Shown: piece after piece, positions 1 through 6,136 of the stretch
Numbering within the stretch: the first letter of the stretch is position 1
Layout of the letters: each line of letters opens with the position of its first letter
DNA from: Nitrososphaerales archaeon TH1177
GTDB taxonomy: Archaea; Thermoproteota; Nitrososphaeria; Nitrososphaerales; Nitrososphaeraceae
Length of the DNA stretch: 8,811 nucleotides
Assembly (NCBI GenBank): GCA_014523515.1
Contig: JAATVJ010000026.1
Coordinates: 1-8,811 of the forward strand
Direction: 5' to 3'
Notes under the pieces: generated by a model
Told to the model about the DNA's origin: nothing
The model's database searches: none
What the model saw: only the letters and a program-made list of their open reading frames with translations
Program-made: the position numbers and the translations under genes

Positions 1-115
1 CACATGGTTTGTATTAAAATATTTGCTAGGGTATCCGAATGTTAAAAATTATGACGGATCATGGACAGAATGGGGTAACATTGTTGGTAATCCTATTGAA
101 AAAGGAGGAGTATAA
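1..115 (+). CDS. Thiosulfate sulfurtransferase (rhodanese), C-terminal end only
   Basis: The frame from base 2 reads 37 residues to a TAA at 113-115, beginning TWFVLKYLLGYPNVKNYDGS and ending EKGGV. The pattern LLGY-x-NV-x-NYDGSWTEWGN followed by PIEK is the classic C-terminus of two-domain rhodaneses (SseA/thiosulfate and 3-mercaptopyruvate sulfurtransferases), which move a sulfane sulfur from a donor to cyanide or another thiol acceptor through a catalytic cysteine. That cysteine lies some 40-50 residues upstream and is outside the window, so activity cannot be judged. The gene runs in the same direction as the first ComA-like gene, 256 bases further on, too far apart to assume an operon. 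The family call is strong even from this short piece because of the SWTEWGN motif. Confidence 0.88.
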   Translation, partial: TWFVLKYLLGYPNVKNYDGSWTEWGNIVGNPIEKGGV

Positions 116-170
116 TATAGAAAAAAAATATTTGATTGATTATATCAAAAAAAGTTATACGACTAGATTT

Positions 171-188
171 AAAAAAAATAATTTTTTT
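171..188 (+). terminator. Putative A/T hairpin and T-tract terminator after the rhodanese gene
   Basis: Eight A, then TAA, then seven T followed by CTCCC lie 56 bases after the rhodanese stop codon. The T-tract would by itself serve as an archaeal terminator, and the A-run can fold back on it. This is low-complexity sequence, so the call is tentative. Confidence 0.3.
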
Positions 189-262
189 CTCCCTATTATC
201 ATCTATACGGATGTCTACTATACTATATAGTAAAGCTTTATGAGAACTTCATATATTAGTTA

Positions 263-279
263 TATGCAAAATTTGCATA
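263..279. promoter_or_regulatory. 17-bp palindrome upstream of ComA-HTH copy 1 (possible operator)
   Basis: TATGCAAA-A-TTTGCATA is a perfect palindrome with 8-base arms and a one-base centre, ending 92 bases before the GTG start of copy 1. It lies outside the duplicated unit, so copy 2 does not have it. Its right half extended to AAAATTTGCATA recurs once in the divergent spacer of the ABC importer (6989-7000). A homodimeric winged-HTH protein could bind such a site, but the related ten-mer AAATTTGCAT also occurs inside the substrate-binding protein gene (near 7859), so chance is possible. Confidence 0.3.
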
Positions 280-327
280 ATAGATGAAAATTCATCCATA
301 TTACCAATTCATTAAACGAAAAATGAA

Positions 328-355
328 TATACCAAAATACCAATATAGGTATACC
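328..355 (+). promoter_or_regulatory. Putative core promoter of ComA-HTH copy 1 with repeated ATACC/GGTAT elements
   Basis: AATATA at 342-347 is centred about 27 bases before the GTG at 372, the usual TATA-box distance for a leaderless archaeal transcript, and no Shine-Dalgarno sequence precedes the GTG. The box is bracketed by an inverted pair, ATACC (337-341) and GGTAT (348-352). A further ATACC at 329-333 and the palindrome GGTATACC at 348-355 complete the cluster. The segment is kept in copy 2 with only three changes in about 50 bases, and all three fall in these elements. Promoter function is inferred from position and conservation only. Confidence 0.45.
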
Positions 356-371
356 ATTAATCAAATCTATT

Positions 372-1358
372 GTGCTCGATCAATTATCTGACAAACGGAT
401 TGATGATAAAAAACTCAGAAATCAGGGAATTACCTACATAATAGATAAATTACAAGGATTTGATAAGGAAAACTTTACTATTATTTCTCCAATGATAGAT
501 ATAGTCAAGATATATGGAGCATATCCTATGCTTATAACAAATGAGCAATTACTTGATAAGATAAAATTCTATCATGAAAATAATGTTTTAGTATCAGCTG
601 GTAGTACGTTGACAGAATATGCTATTAGAGAGAATGTGTTTGAACAATTTGTAAAAGAAGCAGCTTCTCTAGGATTCGACATAATAGAAATCGGAGAAAA
701 CAATATCCAATTAAACATAGAGCAAAAGAAAAAAACATCCACTATTATCAAATCCCATGGGTTAAAACATTATTGGAAAATAGGTAAAAAAGATCCTAGT
801 AGACAATTGACTACAGAAAAAACAATTGATAAGATTAATGAAGCTTTGAGTGTACATCAAGATAAAATTATTTTAGAGGCGAATTTAGGCTACAGTGTTG
901 GCATATATGATGAAAAAAGTAATATTAAATGGAGTATATTGAGTGCTATAACATCGACTGTATCTCCTGATAATATTATATTTGAAGCTCCTTTAGAAGT
1001 TCAACAAGCAGCATTAATCGCAGAATTTGGCCAAAGGGTCAACCTAGCAGAGATAAAATTGGAGAATGTTGCATCAATTGAATCACAAAGAAGAGGATTT
1101 TTATCAAAAGCAAGTTTTAGTATTTCTTCTCTTAAGAAGAGTCCTAATGGCGGTCCAGCTACAAAATTTATTTATTTTATCCTACAAAATAAAAGTCCCC
1201 TTGAGCAAAGCGATTTAATGCATCTTACTGGTCTACCAAGACGAACGATTCAGGCATCAATTGAGGATTTAAAAGAGCAAGGACTAATCTATGAGAAAAG
1301 TAACCTTGAAGATATCAGAAGGAAAGTCTATCATCTTGCTAAAGAGGGATGGGTTTAA
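372..1358 (+). CDS. ComA (phosphosulfolactate synthase)-like protein fused to a C-terminal winged HTH, copy 1
   Basis: This is a 328-residue protein starting at GTG; no ATG, GTG or TTG lies upstream in frame before a TGA at 324. Residues 18-245 follow the ComA family, a TIM barrel that adds sulfite to phosphoenolpyruvate to make phosphosulfolactate, the first step of coenzyme M synthesis in methanogens. Family landmarks are GITYIIDK (19-26), IDIVKIYGAYP (42-52), SAGSTLTEYA (75-84), GFDIIEIGE (101-109), the IGKKDP motif (137-142), VGIYDE (176-181), IIFEAPLEVQQ (202-212) and VNLAEIKLENVASIESQRRG (223-242). From memory, methanogen ComA reads GRESG where this protein has ANLGYS (170-175), so the substrate may differ. 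Usual ComA is about 250 residues; here residues 262-327 add a winged helix-turn-helix with recognition helix near 288-302 (GLPRRTIQASIEDLK) and a wing at 305-322. Enzyme, transcription factor or both remains open. Confidence 0.85.
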   Translation: MLDQLSDKRIDDKKLRNQGITYIIDKLQGFDKENFTIISPMIDIVKIYGAYPMLITNEQLLDKIKFYHENNVLVSAGSTLTEYAIRENVFEQFVKEAASLGFDIIEIGENNIQLNIEQKKKTSTIIKSHGLKHYWKIGKKDPSRQLTTEKTIDKINEALSVHQDKIILEANLGYSVGIYDEKSNIKWSILSAITSTVSPDNIIFEAPLEVQQAALIAEFGQRVNLAEIKLENVASIESQRRGFLSKASFSISSLKKSPNGGPATKFIYFILQNKSPLEQSDLMHLTGLPRRTIQASIEDLKEQGLIYEKSNLEDIRRKVYHLAKEGWV

Positions 1359-1386
1359 TTTGTATCATATATAAACAATCTACTAC

Positions 1387-1407
1387 TAATAATAATAATA
1401 ATAATAA
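1387..1407. repeat. (TAA)7 microsatellite
   Basis: Seven uninterrupted TAA units start 29 bases after the stop codon of ComA-HTH copy 1, just outside the duplicated unit. The tract may vary in length by slippage; no function is evident. Confidence 0.85.
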
Positions 1408-1573
1408 AATATTTAAATGAATTAAGCAAAATACAAATATATTAAAAATAAATTATGGCGTTTATTTAACTCTATCACATATATATCTTGAATTATACAT
1501 TGATAATTTATTATAGCATGTTCATTTATTACATAACGTGTCTAAAATAAGAAAAGATTTTGTTATTAGAAGC

Positions 1574-1613
1574 AAATTTTATTGCTATATTATCTTTTAT
1601 AGCAATAAAATTT
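1574..1613. terminator. Bidirectional hairpin terminator, 16-bp perfect stem
   Basis: AAATTTTATTGCTATA (1574-1589) pairs perfectly with TATAGCAATAAAATTT (1598-1613) around the 8-base loop TTATCTTT. It lies between two convergent genes and has T-runs on both strands: T follows the right arm on the plus strand, and A-runs become T on the minus strand. It can thus end transcripts from both copy 1 and the zinc-ribbon gene. Archaeal termination mainly needs T-tracts, so the hairpin may also protect transcript ends or be incidental. Confidence 0.55.
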
Positions 1614-1680
1614 TTCAATTTGTATTGATCCAATTATAAAAAATATGTCTAATATAACTTTCTTTAACACAAGAAAAAAT

Positions 1681-1926
1681 TCAAAATCTTTTCGATATTT
1701 GACTTTTTAACCTTATTTTTCCTTCCTTACAATTAGGGCAACTAATATCATTATCTGCAATAAGATATTTAGATGCTTCATAATATGATATTTCCCAGGA
1801 ACAAGATAAACAACTGATAAAATATTTATGATAAGGTAAAGATATTTTATGAAGATGTTCTTCTACATATATCATTTCTTCAATCCAGTCATCTATTTGT
1901 GTTTTGTTTGAAATTTGAGTTACCAT
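1681..1926 (-). CDS. Small zinc-ribbon protein of unknown function
   Basis: An 81-residue protein starts at ATG (1926-1924) and ends at TGA. It has two CxxC knuckles, CLSC at 39-42 and CPNC at 63-66, separated by 20 residues. This is the pattern of a zinc ribbon or rubredoxin-like knuckle that holds one zinc ion. The first 30 residues are acidic and probably helical (DDWIEEMIYVEEHLHKI); the tail is basic (KEGKIRLKSQISKRF). There is no signal peptide or membrane segment, so it is cytoplasmic. The paired cysteine motifs, spaced as expected, are the main reason to believe the gene; the opposite strand offers nothing comparable. It is alone, with no neighbour closer than 300 bases in its own direction. 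Small zinc-ribbon proteins of this kind often bind nucleic acids or partner proteins, but no specific role can be assigned. Confidence 0.7.
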   Translation of the reverse strand: MVTQISNKTQIDDWIEEMIYVEEHLHKISLPYHKYFISCLSCSWEISYYEASKYLIADNDISCPNCKEGKIRLKSQISKRF

Positions 1927-2581
1927 TAATTATAAAAGAAATATCACTCATTTAATTAATTCTAAATATGCTTTTTAGCCTTTATATGTGCACTAAATGC
2001 ATAAATAATAAGTATATAGAAATATAAAAATTCAATTGTGTATTAATTGGATTTTAATATATTTAAATATAAATTACTATACTATAATTCAAATTGTGAT
2101 AAGATTTATAAAAATTAAGTTAGTAGGGAATTTAAGATCATTATTTTATGTTTTCTCCCTACTAACTTAAGGAAGATGATTGAATTCATTGGATTCATGC
2201 CAGTTTGTTTGTGTCTTTTATGATTGACAATAGTATTGCATATTATTATATAGTAACATAAGATATATAATTGATTGCACAGATGCAAAAAAATAAAATT
2301 ATATGAAATATATACTTACTTTAACAATTAATGGAATGTTTATAATGCATTTAGTTTGAATAAAGTCATATTTATAACAAAGAAGATAACAAAAAATATA
2401 TTTATATTTACAATAAACTATCGTTTAAGTAGAAATTAAAAAGTTATTATATTAAATATATAAAGTTCAATTATTAATGCAAAAAGTAGCTCATGCATAT
2501 CATAATATGGCAAAGTTATTTTATCTAATGTCATAAGATTAAACATAACACTTATTATTTTCCTTTTCAACTAAATAATAT
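1927..2581. other. Divergent intergenic region, 655 bases
   Basis: This spacer separates the starts of the zinc-ribbon gene (-) and the SIMPL gene (+) and should hold both promoters. For the SIMPL gene a weak TATA-like stretch CTTATTATT (2551-2559) sits about 26 bases before its ATG. The notable element is a perfect 15-bp hairpin at 2115-2170, listed separately. No convincing open frame was found; the longest candidates are under 30 codons. Confidence 0.6.
2115..2170. repeat. Perfect 15-bp inverted repeat (hairpin) in the divergent spacer
   Basis: TTAAGTTAGTAGGGA (2115-2129) is repeated as its exact reverse complement TCCCTACTAACTTAA (2156-2170) around a 26-base AT-rich loop. The arms are richer in G and C than the surroundings. 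It could be a structured leader or small RNA, a protein-binding site, or the remnant of a small mobile element. It is too far from either gene end to be an obvious terminator. Confidence 0.75.
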
Positions 2582-3361
2582 ATGAAATTATCATATATGC
2601 AAACCGCTTCTTTTGGAGTTACGATCATGAATTTCATACTTATTTTGACGATTTCGACCTTAATTATCACAATTCCTAACACTAATATTGTTAATGCACA
2701 ATTAGATTCTACTAATTTATTAAATAATACATTATTTGTAACTGGATCAGCTACAACTCATACAAAGTCAGATAAAGTTACTGTATCACTTGGTGTTGAA
2801 ACAACTAATAAAACTGCAGAAAAAGCCCTATTCTCGAATTCTAATTTGATGAATAAAGTTATTAATGCATTAAAAGAATCTGGAGTTCAAGAAAATGAGA
2901 CCAGTACCTCCTCATTTACTATAAATCCTAATTACAATTATTCTGAATATGGAGCTAAAGGAAATTTAACAGGTTTCACAGTATCAAATTCTATTCATAT
3001 TACTAGCTCTAATATCGATCAAATTTCACAATGGATTGATAAGGCAGTGCAAGCAGGCGCTAACACCGTTAATGAAGTTTACTTTAGTATATCTCCTAAT
3101 AAGTTAGAAGAAATAAAGAATACGTTGTTAAAAGATGCAGTTGCAAATGCTAAATCCAAAGCTGACATTGTTGCTGCAGCAGCTGAATTAAATGTTACTG
3201 GCATACAATCAATTACCGTCGGAGAACTAGGTTTACCTCCATTACCAGTACCAATATATTCTAAATCTGTTGCTTTTGATGAAGCATCTTCAACACCGAT
3301 TCTTGCAGGGGAACAGGAAATTTCTTCAACAGTAAGTATTGCCTATATTTTAGGTAGATAA
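2582..3361 (+). CDS. Secreted SIMPL (DUF541)-domain protein
   Basis: A 259-residue protein whose first 40 residues form a Sec-type signal: a polar start, a hydrophobic core at about 17-31 (NFILILTISTLIITI) and a likely cleavage site after NAQ (38-40). The mature part is a SIMPL/DUF541 domain: FVTGSATTHTKSDKVTVSLGVETT (52-75), a long helix (76-103), the ETSTSSFTINPNYNY strand (106-120), GFTVSNSIHI (131-140), a second helical segment rich in KDAVANAKSKADIVAAAAEL (184-203), and the closing strands EISSTVSIAYIL (246-257). Relatives such as YggE and BP26 are periplasmic or surface proteins that form ring-like oligomers and are linked to oxidative or membrane stress; the biochemical role is not settled. 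Here it would lie outside the membrane, under the S-layer. ATGs at residues 6 and 16 are alternative starts; the first keeps a polar N-terminal region and fits the weak TATA spacing. It lies between the two inverted ComA-HTH repeats. Confidence 0.88.
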   Translation: MKLSYMQTASFGVTIMNFILILTISTLIITIPNTNIVNAQLDSTNLLNNTLFVTGSATTHTKSDKVTVSLGVETTNKTAEKALFSNSNLMNKVINALKESGVQENETSTSSFTINPNYNYSEYGAKGNLTGFTVSNSIHITSSNIDQISQWIDKAVQAGANTVNEVYFSISPNKLEEIKNTLLKDAVANAKSKADIVAAAAELNVTGIQSITVGELGLPPLPVPIYSKSVAFDEASSTPILAGEQEISSTVSIAYILGR

Positions 3362-3966
3362 TTCTATTATCTATTTTACTTTTTATTATAAATAGTATAT
3401 CCTGAAGTAGCCAAATTTTAAGAAAAATAACAATATCAATTGTCCTAATTCCAACAAGGAAAATCAGGTTAAAAAGTAACATATCAAGAAGATTTGAATT
3501 TCTTATTTTTATTCTATTAGTATAAATTAGAAATATTAGATTTATAATTACTTTATAATTAATTTAATATAAAGAACAGTAAATAATAATTTGAGAAAAT
3601 AATGCTAATTTTATTCATTCTATACCCATTAGCCTATATTTTCTAATTCTATTTACTTATAATATCATATAAACAGGAAAAAATATTTGCTATTGTGTTT
3701 AATATATACAATGTTAAAATACTTTAAGCATTCCAAAAGCGATTTGATTAGAAAATATATGCTAATTGGTATAATAATAAATAATCATGTTAATAATAAA
3801 ATTTAATAAATTAGACATTAATTTAATAGAAAAATATTATTTAATAAACAAAGTATGATGAATCAACAACATAATATTCTAATCTGCTATAAGTTTTTAC
3901 TTATTTAATATAGAGATCCTCGTATTATTATTACTGTTATCATTATGTGTAGATGATTAAATTAAA
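3362..3966. other. Convergent intergenic region, 605 bases
   Basis: This very AT-rich spacer lies between the stop codons of the SIMPL gene (+) and ComA-HTH copy 2 (-). T-runs at about 3373-3385 may end the SIMPL transcript, and a small hairpin (ATAAGT-TTTT-ACTTAT, 3889-3904) may lie in the 3' end of the copy 2 transcript. Its one clear structure is a 27-base imperfect inverted repeat, listed separately. No gene is supported. A spacer this long between convergent genes is more than termination needs. Confidence 0.6.
3621..3773. repeat. 27-base imperfect inverted repeat with 99-base spacer
   Basis: The left arm (3621-3647, starting TATACCCATTAGCC) and the right arm (3747-3773) are reverse complements at 25 of 27 positions; both mismatches are C versus A. 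Arms of this length around a short non-coding core resemble a miniature inverted-repeat element or a long stem. No target-site duplication is visible at the outer edges, so a mobile origin is not established. Confidence 0.7.
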
Positions 3967-4953
3967 TTAAACCCATCCCTCTTTAGCAAGATGATAGACT
4001 TTCCTTCTGATATCTTCAAGGTTACTTTTCTCATAGATTAGCCCTTGTTCTTTTAAATCCTCAAGTGATGCCTGAACAGTTCTTCTTGGCAAACCAGTTA
4101 GATGGATTAAATCGCTTTGCTCAAGGGGACTTTTATTTTGTAGAATAAAATAAATAAACTTTGTAGCAGGCCCACCATTAGGATTCTTTTTAAGAGAAGA
4201 TATGCTAAAACTAGCTTTTGATAAAAATCCTCTTCTTTGTGATTCAATAGATGCAACATTTTCTAACTTTATCTCTGCTAGATTGACCCTTTGGCCAAAT
4301 TCTGCAATTAATGCTGCTTGTTGAACTTCTAAAGGAGCTTCAAATATGATATTATCAGGCGATATATTCGATGTTATAGCACTCAAAATACTCCATTTAA
4401 TATTACCTTTTTCATCATATATACCAACACTGTAGCCTAGATTTGCTTCTAAAATAATCTTATCTTGATTTACAATCAAAGCTTCATTTATTTTATGAAT
4501 TATTTTTTCTGTAGTCAATTGTCTACTTGGATCTTTTTTACCTATCTTCCAATGATGTTTTAAGCCATGAGATTTAATCATACTGGAAGCTTTTTTCTTT
4601 TGCTCAGGACTTAATTGGATATTATTTTCTCCTATTTCTATTATGTCAAATCCCACAGTAGATGCTTCTTTTACAAATTGCTCAAATACATTTTCTCTAA
4701 TAGCATATTCTGTAAGCGTACTACCTGCTGATACTAAAACATTATTTTGATGATAGAATTTTATCTTATCAAGTAATTGCTCATCTGATATAAGCATAGG
4801 ATAAGCTCCATATATCTTGACTATGTCTATCATTGGAGAAATAATAGTAAAGTTTTCCTTATCGAATCCTTGTAATTTATCTATTATGTAGGTAATTCCT
4901 TGCTTTCTAGGTTTTTTATCATCTATCCTTTTGTCAGATAATTGATTGAGCAC
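3967..4953 (-). CDS. ComA (phosphosulfolactate synthase)-like protein fused to a C-terminal winged HTH, copy 2
   Basis: A 328-residue paralogue of copy 1, also starting at GTG (4953-4951). I count 26 substitutions, about 92 % identity. Differences cluster at residues 98-125, 134 and 151-162, while residues 198-256, the end of the barrel with the FEAPL and VNLAEI motifs, are identical. All the family landmarks of copy 1, including IGKKDP and the altered ANLGYS, are kept, so both copies look functional: no stop codon or frameshift, and mostly conservative changes. The recognition helix differs by I293V and I297L only, so both should bind similar DNA and could form mixed dimers. The gene reads in the same direction as the ABC importer ATPase-permease pair, starting 330 bases after the permease ends, and has its own putative promoter. 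The family gives sulfite addition to phosphoenolpyruvate; a sensory rather than catalytic role is my inference from the HTH. Confidence 0.85.
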   Translation of the reverse strand: MLNQLSDKRIDDKKPRKQGITYIIDKLQGFDKENFTIISPMIDIVKIYGAYPMLISDEQLLDKIKFYHQNNVLVSAGSTLTEYAIRENVFEQFVKEASTVGFDIIEIGENNIQLSPEQKKKASSMIKSHGLKHHWKIGKKDPSRQLTTEKIIHKINEALIVNQDKIILEANLGYSVGIYDEKGNIKWSILSAITSNISPDNIIFEAPLEVQQAALIAEFGQRVNLAEIKLENVASIESQRRGFLSKASFSISSLKKNPNGGPATKFIYFILQNKSPLEQSDLIHLTGLPRRTVQASLEDLKEQGLIYEKSNLEDIRRKVYHLAKEGWV

Positions 4954-4977
4954 AATAGATTTGATTAATGTTTTACC

Positions 4978-4983
4978 TATATT
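4978..4983 (-). promoter_or_regulatory. Putative TATA box of ComA-HTH copy 2
   Basis: Read on the minus strand this is AATATA, centred 27 bases before the GTG, as in copy 1, followed by GGTAAAA. The bracketing elements are more degenerate than in copy 1 (ATATC and GGTAA in place of ATACC and GGTAT). TATAGGTAAAA on this strand also occurs on the plus strand in the importer's divergent spacer (6982-6992). Confidence 0.4.
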
Positions 4984-5003
4984 GATATTTTGGTATATTC
5001 ATT

Positions 5004-5282
5004 GTTTGCTATAACAAATGGCAGTTATAGATAAAACTTTCACCTATCCTACAAATTAAGTATATTATTATTACTATTTTATCTGATTCTATATATTATA
5101 CTTTATTAATATAACATATTGTGATTTCTCAGATTATGATGAATGCAACAAAAATAATTTTTATGTGTTTTATCATAGATAGATTTAAAATGGTATCATT
5201 TTTTGCTATAATTTCGAGGGAATTGTTTCTGTATTATTCTTCTTCTCCCCATTTTTCAATAGGATTGGGAAATTTGAAAATA
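5004..5282. other. Spacer between the permease gene and ComA-HTH copy 2
   Basis: This non-coding AT-rich spacer of 279 bases lies upstream of copy 2. It holds a 7-bp inverted repeat, CTATAAC-8-GTTATAG (5009-5030), 56-77 bases before the copy 2 GTG, absent from the corresponding place before copy 1. It could be a copy-2-specific binding site, but 7-bp palindromes are expected by chance in such AT-rich DNA. No terminator is obvious after the permease, so read-through into copy 2 is possible. Confidence 0.45.
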
Positions 5283-6119
5283 TTATTGTTCATGTTGCTG
5301 ATTCAATCCCCATTTATCTCTAACTTTTTCTTCAATTTTTATGAATACTATCCTATCAAATATTAAACCTATTGTAAAAATTACTATCATTGTTGCTATG
5401 ATTTGACTCATATTTGAAAATTCTCTACCTATTGCTAATATATGACCTAATCCTACAAGAGTGGTAATTAACATTTCAGCTCCAATGAGAGCATGCCAAG
5501 CAAATGACCATGCCTGCCTCATACCTACAATTAAAGAAGGAGTAGCAGCAGGAATCATTACATTTCGAAATAGTGAAAAGCCTTTTGCACCCATATTTTT
5601 TGCAGCTCGTAAATATATGGGTGGAATGTTTCTAATTCCGCTATATGTTGAGAGCATAACTGAAAAAACAGAACTCATAACAACAACAAAAAGTATACCA
5701 AAATCATTGAAGCCTATTAATAATATAGCAAATGGAATCCATGCAATACTTGGAAATGACATTAGGCCTACAGCAAATGAACTCATAGTTTTTCCAAATT
5801 GTCGAAACTTTATCATTAGCAATCCTATGCACAATCCAAGTGTAATAGATAGAATAAATCCTAGGAATAATCTCCATAATGTTACTAATATAGCCTTTAC
5901 TAATGTAAAATCCAATAGTAATTCAAGAATTGTTTCTCCTACCGAAAGAGGTGAAGGTAGAGAAATTTTTGGAAAAATTTCCAAAATGTAAATGAATTGC
6001 CACAAGGCCAAGAATGCAACTATAAAAGTAACTAAACTTAATGTGTCTTTATTTATAATTTTTTTACTAAAATTTAGTTTTCTTTTACTATTTTTTATTT
6101 CTATTTCCAAACTTTTCAA
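5283..6119 (-). CDS. ABC importer permease, SsuC/TauC/NrtB family
   Basis: A 278-residue inner-membrane permease of the nitrate/sulfonate/taurine importer family (BPD_transp_1 fold), close to the usual 250-280 residues. Hydrophobic segments lie at about 27-46, 77-104, 113-137, 139-160, 188-206 and 237-258. The EAA loop that docks on the ATPase is seen at 170-194 (LRAAKNMGAKGFSLFRNVMI then PAATP), with the family's G and the PxxxP-like end intact. SLPSPLSV (53-60) and SFPSIAWIPF (121-130) are also typical of SsuC-like permeases. The start is TTG at 6119, 17 bases after the ATPase stop codon, so the two genes form an operon; another TTG is codon 4 and no ATG appears before residue 102. It would form a homodimeric channel fed by the divergently encoded binding protein. 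Substrate cannot be read from the sequence; an organosulfonate is favoured by the neighbours. Confidence 0.88.
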   Translation of the reverse strand: MKSLEIEIKNSKRKLNFSKKIINKDTLSLVTFIVAFLALWQFIYILEIFPKISLPSPLSVGETILELLLDFTLVKAILVTLWRLFLGFILSITLGLCIGLLMIKFRQFGKTMSSFAVGLMSFPSIAWIPFAILLIGFNDFGILFVVVMSSVFSVMLSTYSGIRNIPPIYLRAAKNMGAKGFSLFRNVMIPAATPSLIVGMRQAWSFAWHALIGAEMLITTLVGLGHILAIGREFSNMSQIIATMIVIFTIGLIFDRIVFIKIEEKVRDKWGLNQQHEQ

Positions 6120-6136
6120 ACCTTAACAATGAAATA

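Larger units (their letters stand above)
322..1361 (+). repeat. 1040-base repeat unit, copy A (inverted partner at 3964-5003)
   Basis: This stretch matches the reverse complement of 3964-5003 along its whole length at roughly 90 % by eye, with no insertion or deletion (both are 1040 bases). The match begins at AATGAATATACC, about 50 bases before the GTG start, and ends three bases after the stop codon with the shared TAATTT; the flanks are unrelated. It therefore carries one complete gene plus its core promoter. No target-site duplication or transposase is visible, so the mechanism of duplication is unknown. Confidence 0.9.
1359..1680. other. Intergenic region between convergent genes
   Basis: This 322-base AT-rich spacer lies between the stop codons of copy 1 (+) and the zinc-ribbon gene (-). 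It holds a (TAA)7 microsatellite and a strong hairpin, listed separately. I see no credible small gene in either strand. Confidence 0.6.
3964..5003 (-). repeat. 1040-base repeat unit, copy B (inverted partner at 322-1361)
   Basis: This is the reverse-complement partner of 322-1361, equal in length and without indels. The last 78 bases (3964-4041, matching 1284-1361) are identical between copies. The match stops abruptly beyond 5003 and below 3964. The 2602 bases between the two units could be inverted by recombination between them. Confidence 0.9.

Noticed and set aside
39..230. 63-residue open frame on the plus strand
   Set aside because: It overlaps the rhodanese C-terminus in another frame and is low-complexity Lys/Ile/Tyr translation of AT-rich spacer.
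323..391. ATG-started 22-codon frame (MNIPKYQYRY) upstream of ComA-HTH copy 1, as a possible leader peptide
   Set aside because: The corresponding frame in copy 2 is cut by a TAA after nine codons, so it is not conserved as protein.
2115..2198. 27-codon minus-strand frame running through the 15-bp hairpin
   Set aside because: It is too short, has no recognisable features, and the hairpin explains the sequence better.
2171..2230. Possible C/D box RNA from two ATGATTGA words
   Set aside because: Box C is imperfect and no convincing CTGA box D lies at the right spacing.
3261..3482. 73-residue open frame on the minus strand
   Set aside because: It is antisense to the end of the SIMPL gene and continues into spacer; no domain or motif.
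3711..3806. 31-codon plus-strand frame starting MLKYFKHSKS
   Set aside because: It is AT-driven composition overlapping one arm of the inverted repeat, with no supporting signal.
5230..5262. Fifteen-base match to the rhodanese 3' end (minus strand AATCCTATTGAAAAA) upstream of copy 2, suggesting the duplication once included the rhodanese tail
   Set aside because: No similarity extends to either side of the match and the sequence is simple; chance is the better explanation.
5121..5366. 81-residue hydrophobic open frame on the plus strand
   Set aside because: It overlaps the permease end antisense; the hydrophobicity comes from T-rich sequence, and it is not supported by a promoter or motif.
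5461..5991. 176-residue open frame on the plus strand
   Set aside because: It is a mirror of the permease gene, whose EAA loop and membrane pattern on the minus strand are unmistakable.
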